From positions 49,524,575 to 49,588,574 of the forward strand of contig OZ023214.1 in the NCBI GenBank assembly GCA_963995525.1: DNA of 64,000 nucleotides, in the 5' to 3' direction. Numbering within the stretch: position 1 is the first letter of the stretch; each line of letters starts with the position of its first letter. Shown piece after piece: positions 25,891-39,432 of the stretch. Origin of the DNA: Escarpia spicata. Taxonomy: Eukaryota; Annelida; Polychaeta; Sabellida; Siboglinidae. A program made the position numbers and the translations under genes. Under the pieces are notes generated by a model. That model searched no databases and was not told the origin of the DNA. It saw only the letters and a list, made by a program, of their open reading frames with translations.

Positions 25891-28360
25891 GATTTAACAA
25901 GATTGAACAAGATTGCCATCCAGAGAATTAACTCTAGATGGCAGGTGGACAAGGAAGCCCTTTGGCTTATCGAGAGTCCAACCCTTTTATCTACATATAT
26001 CCAGCCCTTCTGAGGTATGTGTCGATTTAATTTTTAAACATATTCACACTACCAGCACCCACACAGTCATCAGATAATCCGTTCCATTCATTCACAGTCC
26101 TTTGTGAAAATGAGAACTTTCTTACGTCTAATCTACACTGCTCCTTTACTAATGTAACTTCATGTCCTCTAGTCTTTCTACCTTTCTTAACTGAAAAAAC
26201 ATATTTCTATCAATATTTTCATAACCATTCAATATTTTAAACACTTCTATCTGATCTCCTCTCAATCTCCTGGTCTCTCGTGTTGTTAAACCACATTCTT
26301 TTAGGCGTTTTTCATAACTAAGATCCTTCAGTTTTGGTATCATTTTAGTCGCTCTCCTCTGTACTCTTTCTAGCATATCTATGTCCTTCTTGCGGTATGG
26401 CCTCCATGCTTGTATACAGTATTCTAAATGAGGCCTAACTATTGTTTTGTACAGCGGTATTATTAGTTCTTTTTCTTTATATGCTATATTTCGCCTAATC
26501 AATCCAAGGATTTGATTTCCTTTTGAAGTTGCAATTCCACACTGCTCTGAAACCTCCATGTCAGCACTAATTGTCAGCCCTAAGTCTTTTTCTTTTACAG
26601 TAGTACTTAGTACAGTTCCCCCATTGTATATTCTACATATTCGTTCCCATGTCCTGTGTGAAGGCATTTACATTTCCCAAAATTGAACAACATTTGCCAC
26701 TTTTCAGACCATTTGATCAACCTGTCAAGATCATCTTGTAAATGCTGTCTATCTCCATCACTTTTAATCCTTCTAAACACTTTTGTATCATCTGCAAATT
26801 TCAACACCTTGCTAGCTATATCATCGTCCAAATCGTTTATATATATTAAGAATAATATAGGTCCCAATACTGATCCCTGTGGAACCTCACTCAAAACTGA
26901 TTTCCAGTTTGAAGCCTCCCCATCAACAACTACCCGTTGTCTTCTGTCAATCAGCCATTTTTATATACAGTTAATTATACCATTTCCTATGCCATTGGCC
27001 TTTAGTTTAAGCAGTAATCTTTGATGTGGCACTTTGTCGAAAGCTTTTTGAAAATCTAAGTAGATGATATCTTCTGGTGACCCATCATCTACCCACCTAG
27101 TGATATCTTCCAAAAAGCATAACATATTTGTTAAGCATGACCTCGCTTTTAGAAACCTATGTTGAGATGGGTTTATCAAGTTACGTTTAACAAGAAAATC
27201 CACCATGTGATCTTTAATTAGTATTTCTAATAATTTACAAATCACCGATGTTAAACTAACTGGTCTATAATTAGTTGACTTGTTTCTCGAACCTTTTTTT
27301 AAATAACAGTATAATGTTTGCTTCTTTCCATTCTAAAGGAACCACTCCCTCTTCTAATGACAAGTTGAAAACTGTTGCAAGCGGTATGCTAATTTGTTCT
27401 ACAATTTCCAATAGTAGTTTAGGTGGAATACCATCCACTCCAGGTGATTTAGTATCCTTCATAGCCCTAATTTTCTTAGCTACCAATTCTGGGGTTACAA
27501 TTAACTGTCTTAAATAGTCTGATTCTGCCCCCTTGAACTTAGCCTCTGGTACTGGCAGTGAACTAGTGTCTTCTCTGGTAAACACTGAACTAACATACTC
27601 ATTCAGGTCTTCTGCCGTTAAGAATCCTTCTGATATTATATTTCCAGCACTATCTTCTAGAGGACCGACCTTATCCTGAACTTTCTGTTTGCTTCGAACA
27701 TACGCATAAAAAAACTCTTGCTGTCATGTTTTATATTACAAGCTAATTTATGTTCATAGCTTCTCTTTGTATTTCTAATTTCAGCTTTAGCTTGGTTAAG
27801 TGCTTCTTTATAAATGTTGTAGTCTTCATCATTTCCAGTACATCTATATGACTTCCACATCAATTGTTTATACTTAATATTTCTAATGGCTTCTTTCGAT
27901 ATGTGTTTCTTTTTGGACCGTTTCCCGTGTTTTTAAGGGAACAAATTTGACGATGATGCATTCAATTTCACTCTTTAAGATATTCCATCATTCTGTTGCT
28001 GTCTTATTCTTCAGTGTGTTATTCCAGTCTATCTTTGCTAAATATTTCTTTATGTCCTTATATTTTCTTTTGTGGAAATTTCTCCTGTACCGCTTTTTAC
28101 TATTCCTTTCCGATTTTACTTTGATGGTAAAATGTATCTGGTTGTGATCACTATTCCCCAGTGGCTCACATATCTTGACATTGTCAACTAATTCATTCTG
28201 TGAGGACAAAATTATGTCTAACACATTCTCTCCCCTGGTTGGTTCTAGCACATGTTGAGAAAGGAAACTATCTTGTACTAAAACTAAAAACTTGTGGTCC
28301 TCACTACCCATACTCTATAGAGATTTCCATTTTATATGCCCATGGTTAAAATCCCCCAAG
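25891..28360 (-). pseudogene. CR1-like non-LTR retrotransposon (LINE), 5'-truncated and inactivated
   Basis: The minus strand encodes the end of an apurinic-type endonuclease, then a reverse transcriptase. The endonuclease piece (28360-27990) begins at the GDFNHGHIKW motif, so its upstream catalytic residues are missing. It retains the SDHNQIHF motif. The RT (about 27520-26600) shows SPGVDGIPPKLL, YLDFQKAFDKVPHQRLL, PQGSVLGPILF and the FADD active site (26787-26798). The C-terminal part carries RPHLEYCIQAW and RVQRRATKMI. Disabling lesions include an in-frame TAG just after the GDFN motif, a one-base gain in an A-run near 27297, a TAA near 26960 and a frameshift near 26620. The 3' end (25891-25915) is a decamer repeat GATTtAACAA/GATTgAACAA, a CR1-type feature. 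The assignment to the CR1/jockey group is from motifs only. The element cannot be autonomous. Confidence 0.92.
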
Positions 28361-29347
<987 letters not shown>

Positions 29348-29351
<4 letters not shown>

Positions 29352-30583
29352 GTTTTCATATTTACCACATCCAATGCAATACATCGGTGCGCGCATTCAT
29401 TAACAATTCCCTAACGGAAACGTCCAACAACCTGCATATTAACTGTGTTCATAAAATCAACCGGTTAAGTTTTACACACAATCATTACTTCGACCAGGAA
29501 TATTTGTTTTAAGCCACGCCAACAAATGGTTAACGCACGTTGTATATCACTTTGGACTGCGCGGGAAAAGTACGTAATTCGCAATTACAGTAACGACGCT
29601 AATTGCTTTCATTTTAATTATAAACACATCTTCATCTCGAGCCAAGTTTATAGGTACTGGAGGCGAATTTCACAAGGGTGCAAATTAACGGCGCTAACGG
29701 GACTCGGTACGGGAATTTAAGTCCGCGTGACATTACGTCAACATCACCGGCTTCCTAGAACAAAGCACGTGTCATTAGGGGGCTGTTAGGGGTGTAACGT
29801 ACCAGCACGTTATGCAACCCACTCGGTGATTACGTCATCGAGACAGGAGGTGTATAATTGGTTGCCTAGAAACAGGATGGGAGAATAGATTGAAATGTAT
29901 AACACCTACCGTTTAAAATGCATCGGTAAAATTAACTTGAGTTTTGATCGTAAACATTATCAGTGTATTGCCAATTATTGATGCCCCCTCCCACCGAATT
30001 GGTTAATAACGTATTATTTCGTACTACAATGGATTATCGCTATTTTGTAACGTATTGGTACAGCCATTAAATGCCAGTCTATCCAATTAAACCAAAAGGA
30101 GTTGTAACAAGGAAATGGTTTTGGATAAATAGTTGCAATTAACACAAATATGCTTGAATGACAGCTATGGTTTATCAGGTGTATGTTATGGAATGCATGT
30201 ATGATTCGCCGGTGTGGTATGTTCTAAACACTTATCTTCGAGAACTGTTCAACCTGTAGGTCAAAAAGTGTCCAAGTTCAAAAGTGATTATTATCATAAA
30301 ATAAAGATCGCTTTATAATAAAATAGTGTTATATTTAGATTCTACTCTAGCTATGTTAACATCTTGCTCATTCATGCACATGTGCTAATTAGGGTTGAGT
30401 TCAAATGATTGTTATCTGTCTATAAATATCGACCTACTTTTCAACATAACAAAGTTGTTGTCACGCTTGGTTCATATCACTATTAAACACTATTTCTAAA
30501 GTGTTCTGAATCAGTGCACAATAATGTATTGTATTGTTTCTGGAATGTTTTATCGCAGTCCGTACTACCATTGGACGCAAACC

Positions 30584-30584
<1 letters not shown>
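29348..30584. other. Unique sequence with CRE-like motifs
   Basis: TTACGTCA occurs at 29733-29740 and 29830-29837. AT-rich homeodomain-like words (AATTAC, CTAATTG, TTTAATTA) cluster at 29575-29640. No gene is visible. Confidence 0.45.
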
Positions 30585-30855
<271 letters not shown>

Positions 30856-31660
30856 AAAAAGTCACTTTAAATGTGATAAAATAGCGAACATACTAACAAT
30901 CAGGTACTCAAAAATAAATTGCCGAATTTCCTTGCACTGTGGCTTTATGTATACCTTCGTCTGAAAGCAAACCTCACACAAATGTCATCCACTTATCTTG
31001 CCACGGTGCGAGTTAATTTTGTGAATAAAAGGTTCAACCTAATAAACGAACTACCCATAATCAAGCCGAATATAACTAACACGTAGGCCGCACGACCGCT
31101 TATACGGTTAACAAAAAGACTGCAATTCTACTTTGATCACGGTTTTACGACCACACTGTGACTTACAAATGTGCCCTTGTACCATTCCGCGCGCGTGTCC
31201 GGTGTGGGTCCGGTATATGGCTTCTTTGTCGGTTCACGCCTGTCGATTTTCACGGCGGTCGCCTAAGCACCAGATCAAAAACTGAAGCTAATGATTTTAC
31301 AACGTTCGACATTGCGTTTAGAATAACCATTTAAGCAGTGAAAAACAACGCATTAAGTTGCCAACGGGCGGCCATCGTTTACCCTGTAGGAACCGTCTCT
31401 CGTGAGTCCTCACAGCGAAGATTACCACCCGAGTCAAACAACGACTTGCTCACCGGAAGTGACACTTTAGCATGGAAATGGCGGGAACGAGTTCGTTCTG
31501 GCATATGACAATGTGACTACAATGGGACACTTGTCAGTGGTTCATTTGTGTCATGCAATGGAATAACCGAATAGTGTCATTTATACTTTATAAGGAAAAT
31601 TGCGCTCGTCACTGCTCGGCCATTTCGGTAGATTTTTGTTGAATTCTTGCTAAGTAAACG
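30856..31660. other. Unique sequence, nothing recognised
   Basis: No exon, RNA or repeat could be supported. Confidence 0.55.
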
Positions 31661-31698
31661 TGTTCTTGTTTTTGTTTTTGTTCTTGTTCTTGTTCGTA

Positions 31699-31737
<39 letters not shown>

Positions 31738-32220
31738 TTGTTCTTGTTTTGCTGTTGCTGTTGCTGTTGCTCTTGCTCTTGTTTTTGTTCTTGTTCTTGT
31801 TCGTGTCCTTGTTCTAGTTCTAGTTCTAGTTCTAGTTCTAGTTCTAGTTCTTGTTCTTGTTCTAGTTCTAGTTCTAGTTCTTGTTCTTGTTCTTGTTCTT
31901 GTTCTTGTTCTTGTTCTTGTTCTAGTTCTAGTTCTTGTTCTTGTTCTAGTTCTTGTTCTAGTTATTGTTCTAGTTCTTGTTCTAGTTCTAGTTCTAGTTC
32001 TAGTTCTAGTTCTAGTTCTAGTTCTAGTTCTAGTTCTAGTTCTAGTTCTAGTTCTAGTTCTAGTTCTAGTTCTAGTTCTAGTTCTAGGTCTTGTTCTAGT
32101 TATTGTTCTTGTTCTTGTACGTGTTCTTGTTCTTGTTCGTGTTCTTGTTCTTGTTCTTGTTCTTGCTCTTGTTCTTGTTCTTGTTCTTGTTCTTGTTCTT
32201 TTTCTTGTTCTTGTTCTTGC
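31661..32220. repeat. Hexanucleotide array (TTCTTG/TTCTAG/TTCGTG)n
   Basis: About 90 hexamers are arranged in blocks: TTCGTG near 31690-31735, TTCTAG in several runs (longest about 31976-32090) and TTCTTG elsewhere. The block structure shows that local duplications spread single variants. A 6-bp period keeps frames open on both strands (Ser-rich plus strand, Arg-Thr-rich minus strand). Confidence 0.97.
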
Positions 32221-33903
32221 AATAAGGAACTCGTTGGGGCTTGGCCAACACATTCCATATACATGGTGTGTCTTATATCAATGGGTACATAAGAGTTCAG
32301 GCCGGAACGATGATTTCATAGTTGTTTCTTTCAAGCGGATGTTCCTTTCAACTGGAGACCTTACGGTGAAATAGTGTGTTTACTTTTACAAACAAATAAG
32401 AGCGATACATATGGTTACCGTTATGTATAGGTCTATAATATCGTTATTGGACACTGCTAGTTGTCTCAATTCATTCTTATTCTTCATCAAATAGTTTTAA
32501 TTATTCTTCGTTTTGGTCGGATCCACACAAATTCGACACAACATTGAAACAATTATTACGTGGACAACATTACTTACGTGAGCGGAAAGCTGGTCGCCCA
32601 GAGATATACCTGGCGAAAGAAACTTTATAAAAAAGACAACTGAAACTAGGATGGAAGTCTTGAATCAAATTGGTGACGGGAGACAGAGTGAACTAAAAAA
32701 ATCATGATACACTGTTACATGTGTAGCGATCCACCACATACGTAGTCGTTCTAATATGTAGCTACATTTACATAATATAAATAATCAGAACAGGAGCTAA
32801 TGTCGTATTTATAGATTTACATTCATACATACATTATTTTGTTTAAAGTATTCCTTGTTTTAATATATGTTTGTGCATCTACTGGTATTGAACAGCTTAA
32901 ACCTGTTTGACACGAGACGTTCTCGATCACAGTATACAATTAAGCGTCATTGCGGAAGTCCTTTACGTAAAGACATTAATTTCACTGGTACCGTTTCACC
33001 CCCCCCCCCCCCCCCCCCTCCACAACTCCGTCTACTTGACAAATTCTTGCAGACTCCCCATGCATCCCGCCACAACAGGTTTACGGGACTTTCTCCGTAG
33101 TCGTTAACGCGGCGGTGAATGTCGATGACTGTCATCAGTGGCCCCGTCTCGCCCCGTGCGGCACTTACCCAGCACAAATTAGCGCGGGCCGACTTCGCCG
33201 ATCACTACCGAATTGGTCATTACGCGTCACGCTGTATTAATCCGAACATCAGCGCCATGATAACCAGATTGGGGTAATTTGTGCGCGGTTACGTCAGCAC
33301 GCGTAGACGCCATTCGTGGCGACGTCACATTAGCGTGACAACAGGTGCGTGTCATTGTCATGCGGGGCCAGGAGACGAGTTACAGGCGCCCGTAAAGACG
33401 CAACCATGCCTATACCTCCCTCCGGTCCAGCCAGCTGTTCGTCGAAGATGCAGCCGATTTTCGCAACATAACTATTTCCCCGAAAGGTTATGAAATTCAC
33501 CTTCTCCCCACAACACAAGACAGATAAGACGCGGGTACAACTATGTACGTAGAATAATAAACATTCAATTCCATTTCAAAGACTGTCGTCTACACCTACA
33601 GTGACAAGTAAAGCAATATCTAAATGTGTTAACCTTTCAAAACATTATGTTGATAAATAACAGTTTAATCCGCTACAATTGTATCATAAATAATACATAA
33701 ATAACGTTCTTTCATAAAGCATTTTACAGCATGATATATATATCTTGTATCTGTATAAAAACAATTATGCCTCTCCGAAAAAATATAAAGTCAGACAGCG
33801 ACTACGATAAAACGTTAGCAACTGGAAAACGACAGCAAACTGGCGTACGACGGCGCGCAGAGAGAAAGACAGAGAGAGAGGGGGAGATAGAACATAGAGA
33901 GAG
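32221..33903. other. Unique sequence; poly-C run and GC-richer patch
   Basis: A poly-C run lies at about 32999-33018. Bases 33090-33400 are GC-richer and contain TGATAACC, GGTCATTACGCG and TTACGTCA (33290-33297). They could be regulatory, but I see no gene. Confidence 0.45.
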
Positions 33904-34131
<228 letters not shown>

Positions 34132-34639
34132 CACAGACAGAGAGGGGGGAGAGAATCACTGCAGGCAGAAGACCCAAACCCCGGTCTCTTAACTGAAAAT
34201 GCGAAGATCAGACATGCATGTTCGTCCAAATGAGATATGTTTGTTTGCAGATGGCGCAACCAATGGAATATTATTTTTTTAAAGTTCAACTAAAACGTGC
34301 ATGTTTAATCTAAAGAATACGAAAGACATCGCTCTCACGTGAATTCTCTTAATTTTATCTAGCTCTGTCTAGCTTCAAAACTTTATTATGTTGAAGCACT
34401 GTAACATTTACATACTGAAACATATTTTTGTTCTACGCTTCATAAACAACCGAAGAGTCGCTTGTGAAATGTCTTTGTAGAATTAAAAAACTTACAAAAG
34501 ATCATTGCCACTTCCCCGGAGACAACGTCACGGCTGACTGATTTTCAACGGCACTACTCAACACTCAATAAAGCGACCCTTCCCTTTTCGATTGTGTCTA
34601 TCTTCTGACACTGCCTAAATATAGTACGATTACGTAAGA
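34132..34639. other. AT-rich unique sequence, nothing recognised
   Basis: No gene, RNA or repeat could be supported. Confidence 0.55.
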
Positions 34640-34850
34640 CACTTGGTGACGTAACCGCGTCGGAGAGATGTCCCTTTTTAACACTTGGAGACAGTGCGAG
34701 CGTACGTCAGCAGGCGGAGAGTAAAGGCATCTTCCCGTCGTTACGTCATCCGTATTGTTATTGCGACGAAGACGGCGTAACTACGGAGGCTCCTTATGAG
34801 AAACTGTCAACGAGTGGTGTTGACGTTTCTCTTGAATGCCGACGACGTAA
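34640..34850. promoter_or_regulatory. Cluster of CRE/ATF-like sites
   Basis: Five close matches to the TGACGTAA/TTACGTCA element lie within about 205 bp: 34647-34654, 34703-34709, 34741-34748, 34821-34828 (TGACGTTT) and 34844-34850. Such density is higher than in the surrounding AT-rich DNA and would fit binding of CREB/ATF or PAR-bZIP factors. Function is inferred from motifs alone. Confidence 0.35.
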
Positions 34851-34961
34851 TTGACATACATGACTCTTGGAAGTCAGATATGGAGAGAGTATGACTATAT
34901 GATGTTATTTCGAACGGACTCATGCAAACACTCACATACCCGTGTATACTTTAGGAAGATA

Positions 34962-35115
34962 GGTACAGACACACATGTACTCACGTGCACACACAATCGC
35001 ACACAAGTACTGCACGCTCGCACACACGCACGCACACATATGTGCACGTACGCACGCATGCATGCAAGCACACACACACACACACACACGCACTCACATA
35101 CGCACGCACAGCGCG
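34962..35115. repeat. CA/CG-rich degenerate microsatellite
   Basis: CACA and CGCA tetramers are interspersed, with a pure CA run at about 35069-35089. Confidence 0.85.
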
Positions 35116-35683
35116 AACGCGCATCTATGATATATATAGTATATAGCAGATCTGCTATACAGCAGACCGCGACACTATTATACATGGCGACAGATGGGGC
35201 GTTGCAGTATCAAGTAACGTGAACTATACATAAGTTACCATAATGACAACTCCCATGTTTCTTAATGAATTATAATGTGTATCATTTTGTTTAGTTTAGC
35301 TGGTATACTTTGAATACTTCGACATCATATACTTGCTAGAGACTCAATGTATCGAGGGTCGATTCCACCAACATGCTCCCGTTTCAAAACTGATGCTATT
35401 CCTTTCACCTGTGGACTGTGTACATTGTCTATAAGCTACACTAGATCATTCCTTCTTTCTACCTGTAGATGTTGTCTATGCCAGAAGTAAACATCACATA
35501 TAGGAGGCAAATGTGTAGCATGTTGTCCGTCGCCTTATAATTATAGAGAATCGTTTTAGATTTGGTAATCTTTATTTATAAAATACACTACCGCATATAG
35601 TGAGTGAATAATCATTTTGTTGAGAACATTTATATATCGAAGGAAAACGAAAAAATAGGATGAAACAGAAGAAGGAGAAGAAA

Positions 35684-35722
<39 letters not shown>

Positions 35723-35740
35723 AAGATGATGATGATGAAA
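35684..35740. repeat. (AGT)n and (GAT)n trinucleotide repeat
   Basis: About twelve AGT units (35685-35721) are followed by GAT units, within an A/G-rich stretch. Confidence 0.9.
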
Positions 35741-36902
35741 CATAAGAAGGAAAGAAGAAGAAATGAAAAAAGAAGTCCAGACTGTCATAACAAGTATCCA
35801 TCTCTCGGGCCCACCCATGCATAGGGCAGATTCCACAGATGCCGGATCCGCCCATGGATGCCTTTAGGTGTGTACGACCAACCAAGCCGTATTGTTATTC
35901 GACACTATCAGGTAAGTCAATATGGAGCAATGAATACCCAGACTAAGACGAAACCTCAAACTTCTTCCTCTTCTGAACCCACGCCTAGACTATGTATACT
36001 TAGATATGTAATTGTTTGTCAATGACTTGCAACCCTACACAAGCTTTACCAATACGTTGCCATGTCTCTTTGAAGACATCAATGCAAAAACTGGCACCTG
36101 AACAAACGCAAACTGCAACGCACGACCAAGCTTGACTTCTTTCATTCGCGTGGACAATACTCAGTTTCATCTCGATAAAGAGTTACTGACACCCAATAAT
36201 TGGCCGGGTGATTCAGATCCATCGGCCGCCCGCCAACGTGCACAAGTTGCATCTCGATAAGGCGTCACTGACACCTAGTAATTAGTTTGATAATTCCCAT
36301 TGCCCACCAACGTGTACAGGAATGACACCGATTTGATTTGAACTGACTTCCGGTGATGACGGTTGAAACGTTTCGCGCGCCCAAAAACCGCCCCACACTG
36401 GGCGGGCATAGAAATCGACGTATAGCTCCATTTGAATTAAATCCCCTCTCGTTTAGTGTTCCGTTCCCAGCGTCAGCAGTCGTTCGGCGAAAAAAGGAGA
36501 TAATGTTTTTACGATGGTACACCGAGAAAGGTTTCGATCGTTAAGAAATCATCAAGTGATCAGGTGGACACGCCTTCCGGCATGCTGTATTGTCGCCCCA
36601 TTAAGCACTATATTCCCGTGCGCAGTAACTAGTTTTCTAATTTGAAGAAGACATCGGATGCCATTAAGATCCTGCTCGGAGCGCGCGCCTCCGTCGCCGC
36701 GGGATAGTGTGGGCTCGCACGTGCGCACGTGCGCGCTCATGCATGTCGGTGCGGGTTGCCCCAACCCCGGGGGTGTTCCGTTGTACAAATGATGCAGGTG
36801 CCGAAGGAGGAATTATATGCATCCTTAATGTGGCATTGTTCCGGAATGTGTAGCGACAAGCACGCAGGCATAGCGTACCATCGATAAAACATATTATATT
36901 GT
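35741..36902. other. Unique sequence, nothing recognised
   Basis: CpG-richer patches occur at 36340-36520 and 36660-36780. No supported exon. Confidence 0.5.
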
Positions 36903-37061
36903 GAGGCGCTCTAGCGTAGAACGTCGGACTCTCAATCGTGACAGTTCTTGTTTGAATCATATCGTTGCAATGTTGAAGCATGGGCAACTTCGTTGACATC
37001 TCGTTGCCTCAGTTCATTAATATGTACGCGAGAGTACCTGGCTACAGTGGATACACGTAAA
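36903..37061 (+). mobile_element. tRNA-like SINE head and proximal body, second copy
   Basis: GCGCTCTAGCGTAGAACGTC is followed by GGACTCTCAATCGTGAC and a B-box-like GTTTGAATC. This is the layout of a decayed tRNA with CTC in the anticodon position. The next bases (ATCGTTGCAATGTTGAAGC, then TGGGCAACTTCGTTGAC) align with the body after the tRNA-like head at 1843-1963. The copy is interrupted at 37070 by a short inverted-repeat element. Confidence 0.55.
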
Positions 37062-37070
37062 CGAATATCA

Positions 37071-37229
37071 CAGGCGTCGGAACCGGGGGGGGGGAGCGGG
37101 GGACTGAGCCTCAACCAATATTTTTGGTGGGTGGGCTTGACATATTTTTAGCCCCTAATATGTCGGTAAGGGGGTGCAGTTGAAGGGTTTGGGCCTCAGC
37201 ACGCCGCTCTTTACCACGTTCGACGCCTA
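37071..37229. mobile_element. 159-bp MITE-like element with terminal inverted repeats
   Basis: The left end CAGGCGTCGGAACC and the right end (reverse-complemented TAGGCGTCGAAC) form imperfect 12-bp terminal inverted repeats. The flanks are CGAATATCA (37062-37070) and CGAGTATCA (37230-37238), an 8-of-9 match consistent with a target-site duplication. It has no coding capacity. The end and duplication length are compatible with a hAT-type mobilised element, but the superfamily is not proven. Confidence 0.5.
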
Positions 37230-37382
37230 CGAGTATCATTCTTGCAGCGGTTGCAGCTTGGCGAAATGCTTCACAGAGAACATATAAGTTGAGATAGTAT
37301 TAATAGTAATTATAATAATAATAAGTTTATTTCAGTTGCAAAGATACAATATACAGATTGAAAATAAGACTATGGTGTAACT

Positions 37383-37490
37383 ACGCAGATTCCTAAGAAA
37401 TCAACTGGTCTGCCAGAGGATGAAATGTAAACCGCCTTTGAGCAGTACCAACGACAGGATAACCACGCTATATAAGTACTTACGTTTCCG
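37383..37490 (+). mobile_element. SINE distal body
   Basis: The segment GGTCTGCCAGAGGATGAAATG (37405-37425) matches the 50-bp units at 1964-2161. It is followed by CCGCC, GGATAACCACGC and TATATAAGTACTT, which I take to be the SINE 3' part. It lies about 150 bp beyond the MITE at 37071-37229, so the second SINE copy appears split. Confidence 0.45.
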
Positions 37491-39426
37491 TGCGTTGGCT
37501 AGGTTTTTAAAGAAGAATTTCCCGAAATCTAAGCATCTTGTAAATCACTTCATTCATTTCAGAGTAATCTCGTCAATTATCTAAACAAATTAAACCGTAT
37601 GAGCCACCATGCCCACTGGCGTTTTGCCAATATACTACACAGATACATGCATAAGCTTACAGCCACAGCGTTTAGTAAACACTTCAAAAAAGCTACCGTA
37701 ATGCTACGTCGTGTGATGACGCGTGGGTGTGACGTAATAGTCTAAAGTTGGACATTAAAAGAAACCGTAGCGCTGACGTAGTCATCGATGAGAAGCTTGT
37801 TGCCTTGTTGCTTTCTCTGACGCATTTCGAGAGCAACAAAAAACTATTATACAGCTGATGCGGTAATTCGCACGTGTTACTCTTAGCTTTAAATAGTTCT
37901 GAAGTACAGGTATTTTGCCATGTCTTGTGTTGTTCCTATTTTGAAAATTTGTTCATGTCATGATACATGTTCTCGGGGAAATAAAGACATTGTAATATAA
38001 TTGAATTGTATAAGCATATTATATAGCCGTGTTCCAAGTCTCCAGCAAGTGTTCCCAGCACAGATATTTAGTCGGCACTGAAGCTAGCCCTCTTTGATTA
38101 TTTTACGTGACCTGCGTTGACATGACATCGTAAAGTATGTGAGGTTCTCGTATTACGCTGTATTTAGTTCTCGGGTCTGCTTAAAACCCTTCACACTTCA
38201 TCTCCCTGTACAACACTTCACCTCCCTGTACAGCAGCCGCGGTCATTCCTCGATTTCTCTTATATAGCTTTCAGTCACGCCGCATTTAATGTGCCAAGAA
38301 TATTTGTTCATATACAGTTTGGCCATCACTGTAGTGAGAAACTAAATTGTACGCTGATCATCTGATAAACATAATCTTAATGTAAATGTGTTTATTCACA
38401 CTGGGAAGAAAACTCAATTAGGACCCGACCAAAGAATACATGTCAACGAATATAACACCTTTACAGTTACCGAACGAAATCATTTATGATCTAGTCACAG
38501 TTGAAAAACCGCTTGACAGCGTCAAGGTTAATGAGTTTTCGCTTGGTATACGGCAAACATGTCCAAACCACTGTGTATAACCTTCCGTGTCTGAAGAATA
38601 CATCTGGAATCCATCGAGAGGAGAATGATTTATCTCTGAGGACACATCCTCTCCTCTCAGTTTCCAGTCTTCTACACTCTAGACTGCTACTGCCAATGGG
38701 CTCACAATAAGCAGGCTTTCGGTCGTGTTGAGATGCTTATGTTAGAAACAAATGCTTTTCTACATTACCTCTATATTACTCTCTGCCAATAGCTGCTTGT
38801 AGAAATGTATGCGTCTTAAATATGTCCAGAGACTGGACAACTTAAAAACTAAACAATTATATTGTTTGTATTGCGTGCCACTTGAAACGTACATGTTGTA
38901 ATTGGTCAATTTATGTGTGGCCTGATTTTAAACACAAGAACGTTGAGAGTGCCACATATAACGCAAGCGCTGCATGCCAACAACCCGACGATTCTCAAAT
39001 TGAATTTATAGATGTATTTGTGGTGATAGACTCTTCTGTCACCTCGTGTAATATAAGAACATTGTCTTGCGGAGTTATTACTGTCGATGGATTACATCTC
39101 GAGCCGTTACAAGAAATTTATCTATATGTGTAAACTTCACAAATCTTTCTTTGTCCCTAACTCACATAAGTTTTGCAAGTGAACTTGTGAAATGTGTTCC
39201 AAACGGCAGAGCGTAGACCTACAAAAATGTTCTTTTAGTGTCCACGTATTCAAAGTGTGTGTAGCTTGTCATTATCTGGATGACTGCATCTGGTGCATTA
39301 TCAGGTATCAACCATTGTCGAGATGTGCACGACCAATCATGAGGCCATATTGTACGCATCTTCCAATATATGTATTAAAATATTGTTTGTATACACAACG
39401 TACCATTTTGTGAACTATTTACACAT
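37491..39426. other. AT-rich unique sequence; paired CRE-like sites and a 22-bp duplication
   Basis: TGACGTAA lies at 37730-37737 and TGACGTAG at 37774-37781. An AATAAA near 37979-37984 on the plus strand could be a polyadenylation signal of an unseen transcript. A short direct repeat, ACTTCACCTCCCTGTACA, lies near 38195-38235. No exon is convincing. Confidence 0.45.
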
Positions 39427-39432
39427 TTTATT
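39427..39432 (-). terminator. Probable HES polyadenylation signal
   Basis: AATAAA on the minus strand, 490 bases beyond the HES stop codon, is the first canonical hexamer that I find downstream. It predicts a 3' UTR of about 500-520 bases. Confidence 0.5.

Noticed and set aside
31609..32292. Open frames over 200 codons in the hexanucleotide array (Ser-rich plus, Arg-Thr-rich minus)
   Set aside because: They are produced by a 6-bp period that has no stop in those frames. Composition follows the repeat exactly and there is no flanking coding sequence.
36345..36372. Second hammerhead-like string TGATGACGGTTGAAACGTT
   Set aside because: There is no stem II and no long flanking stem, so the resemblance is probably chance.
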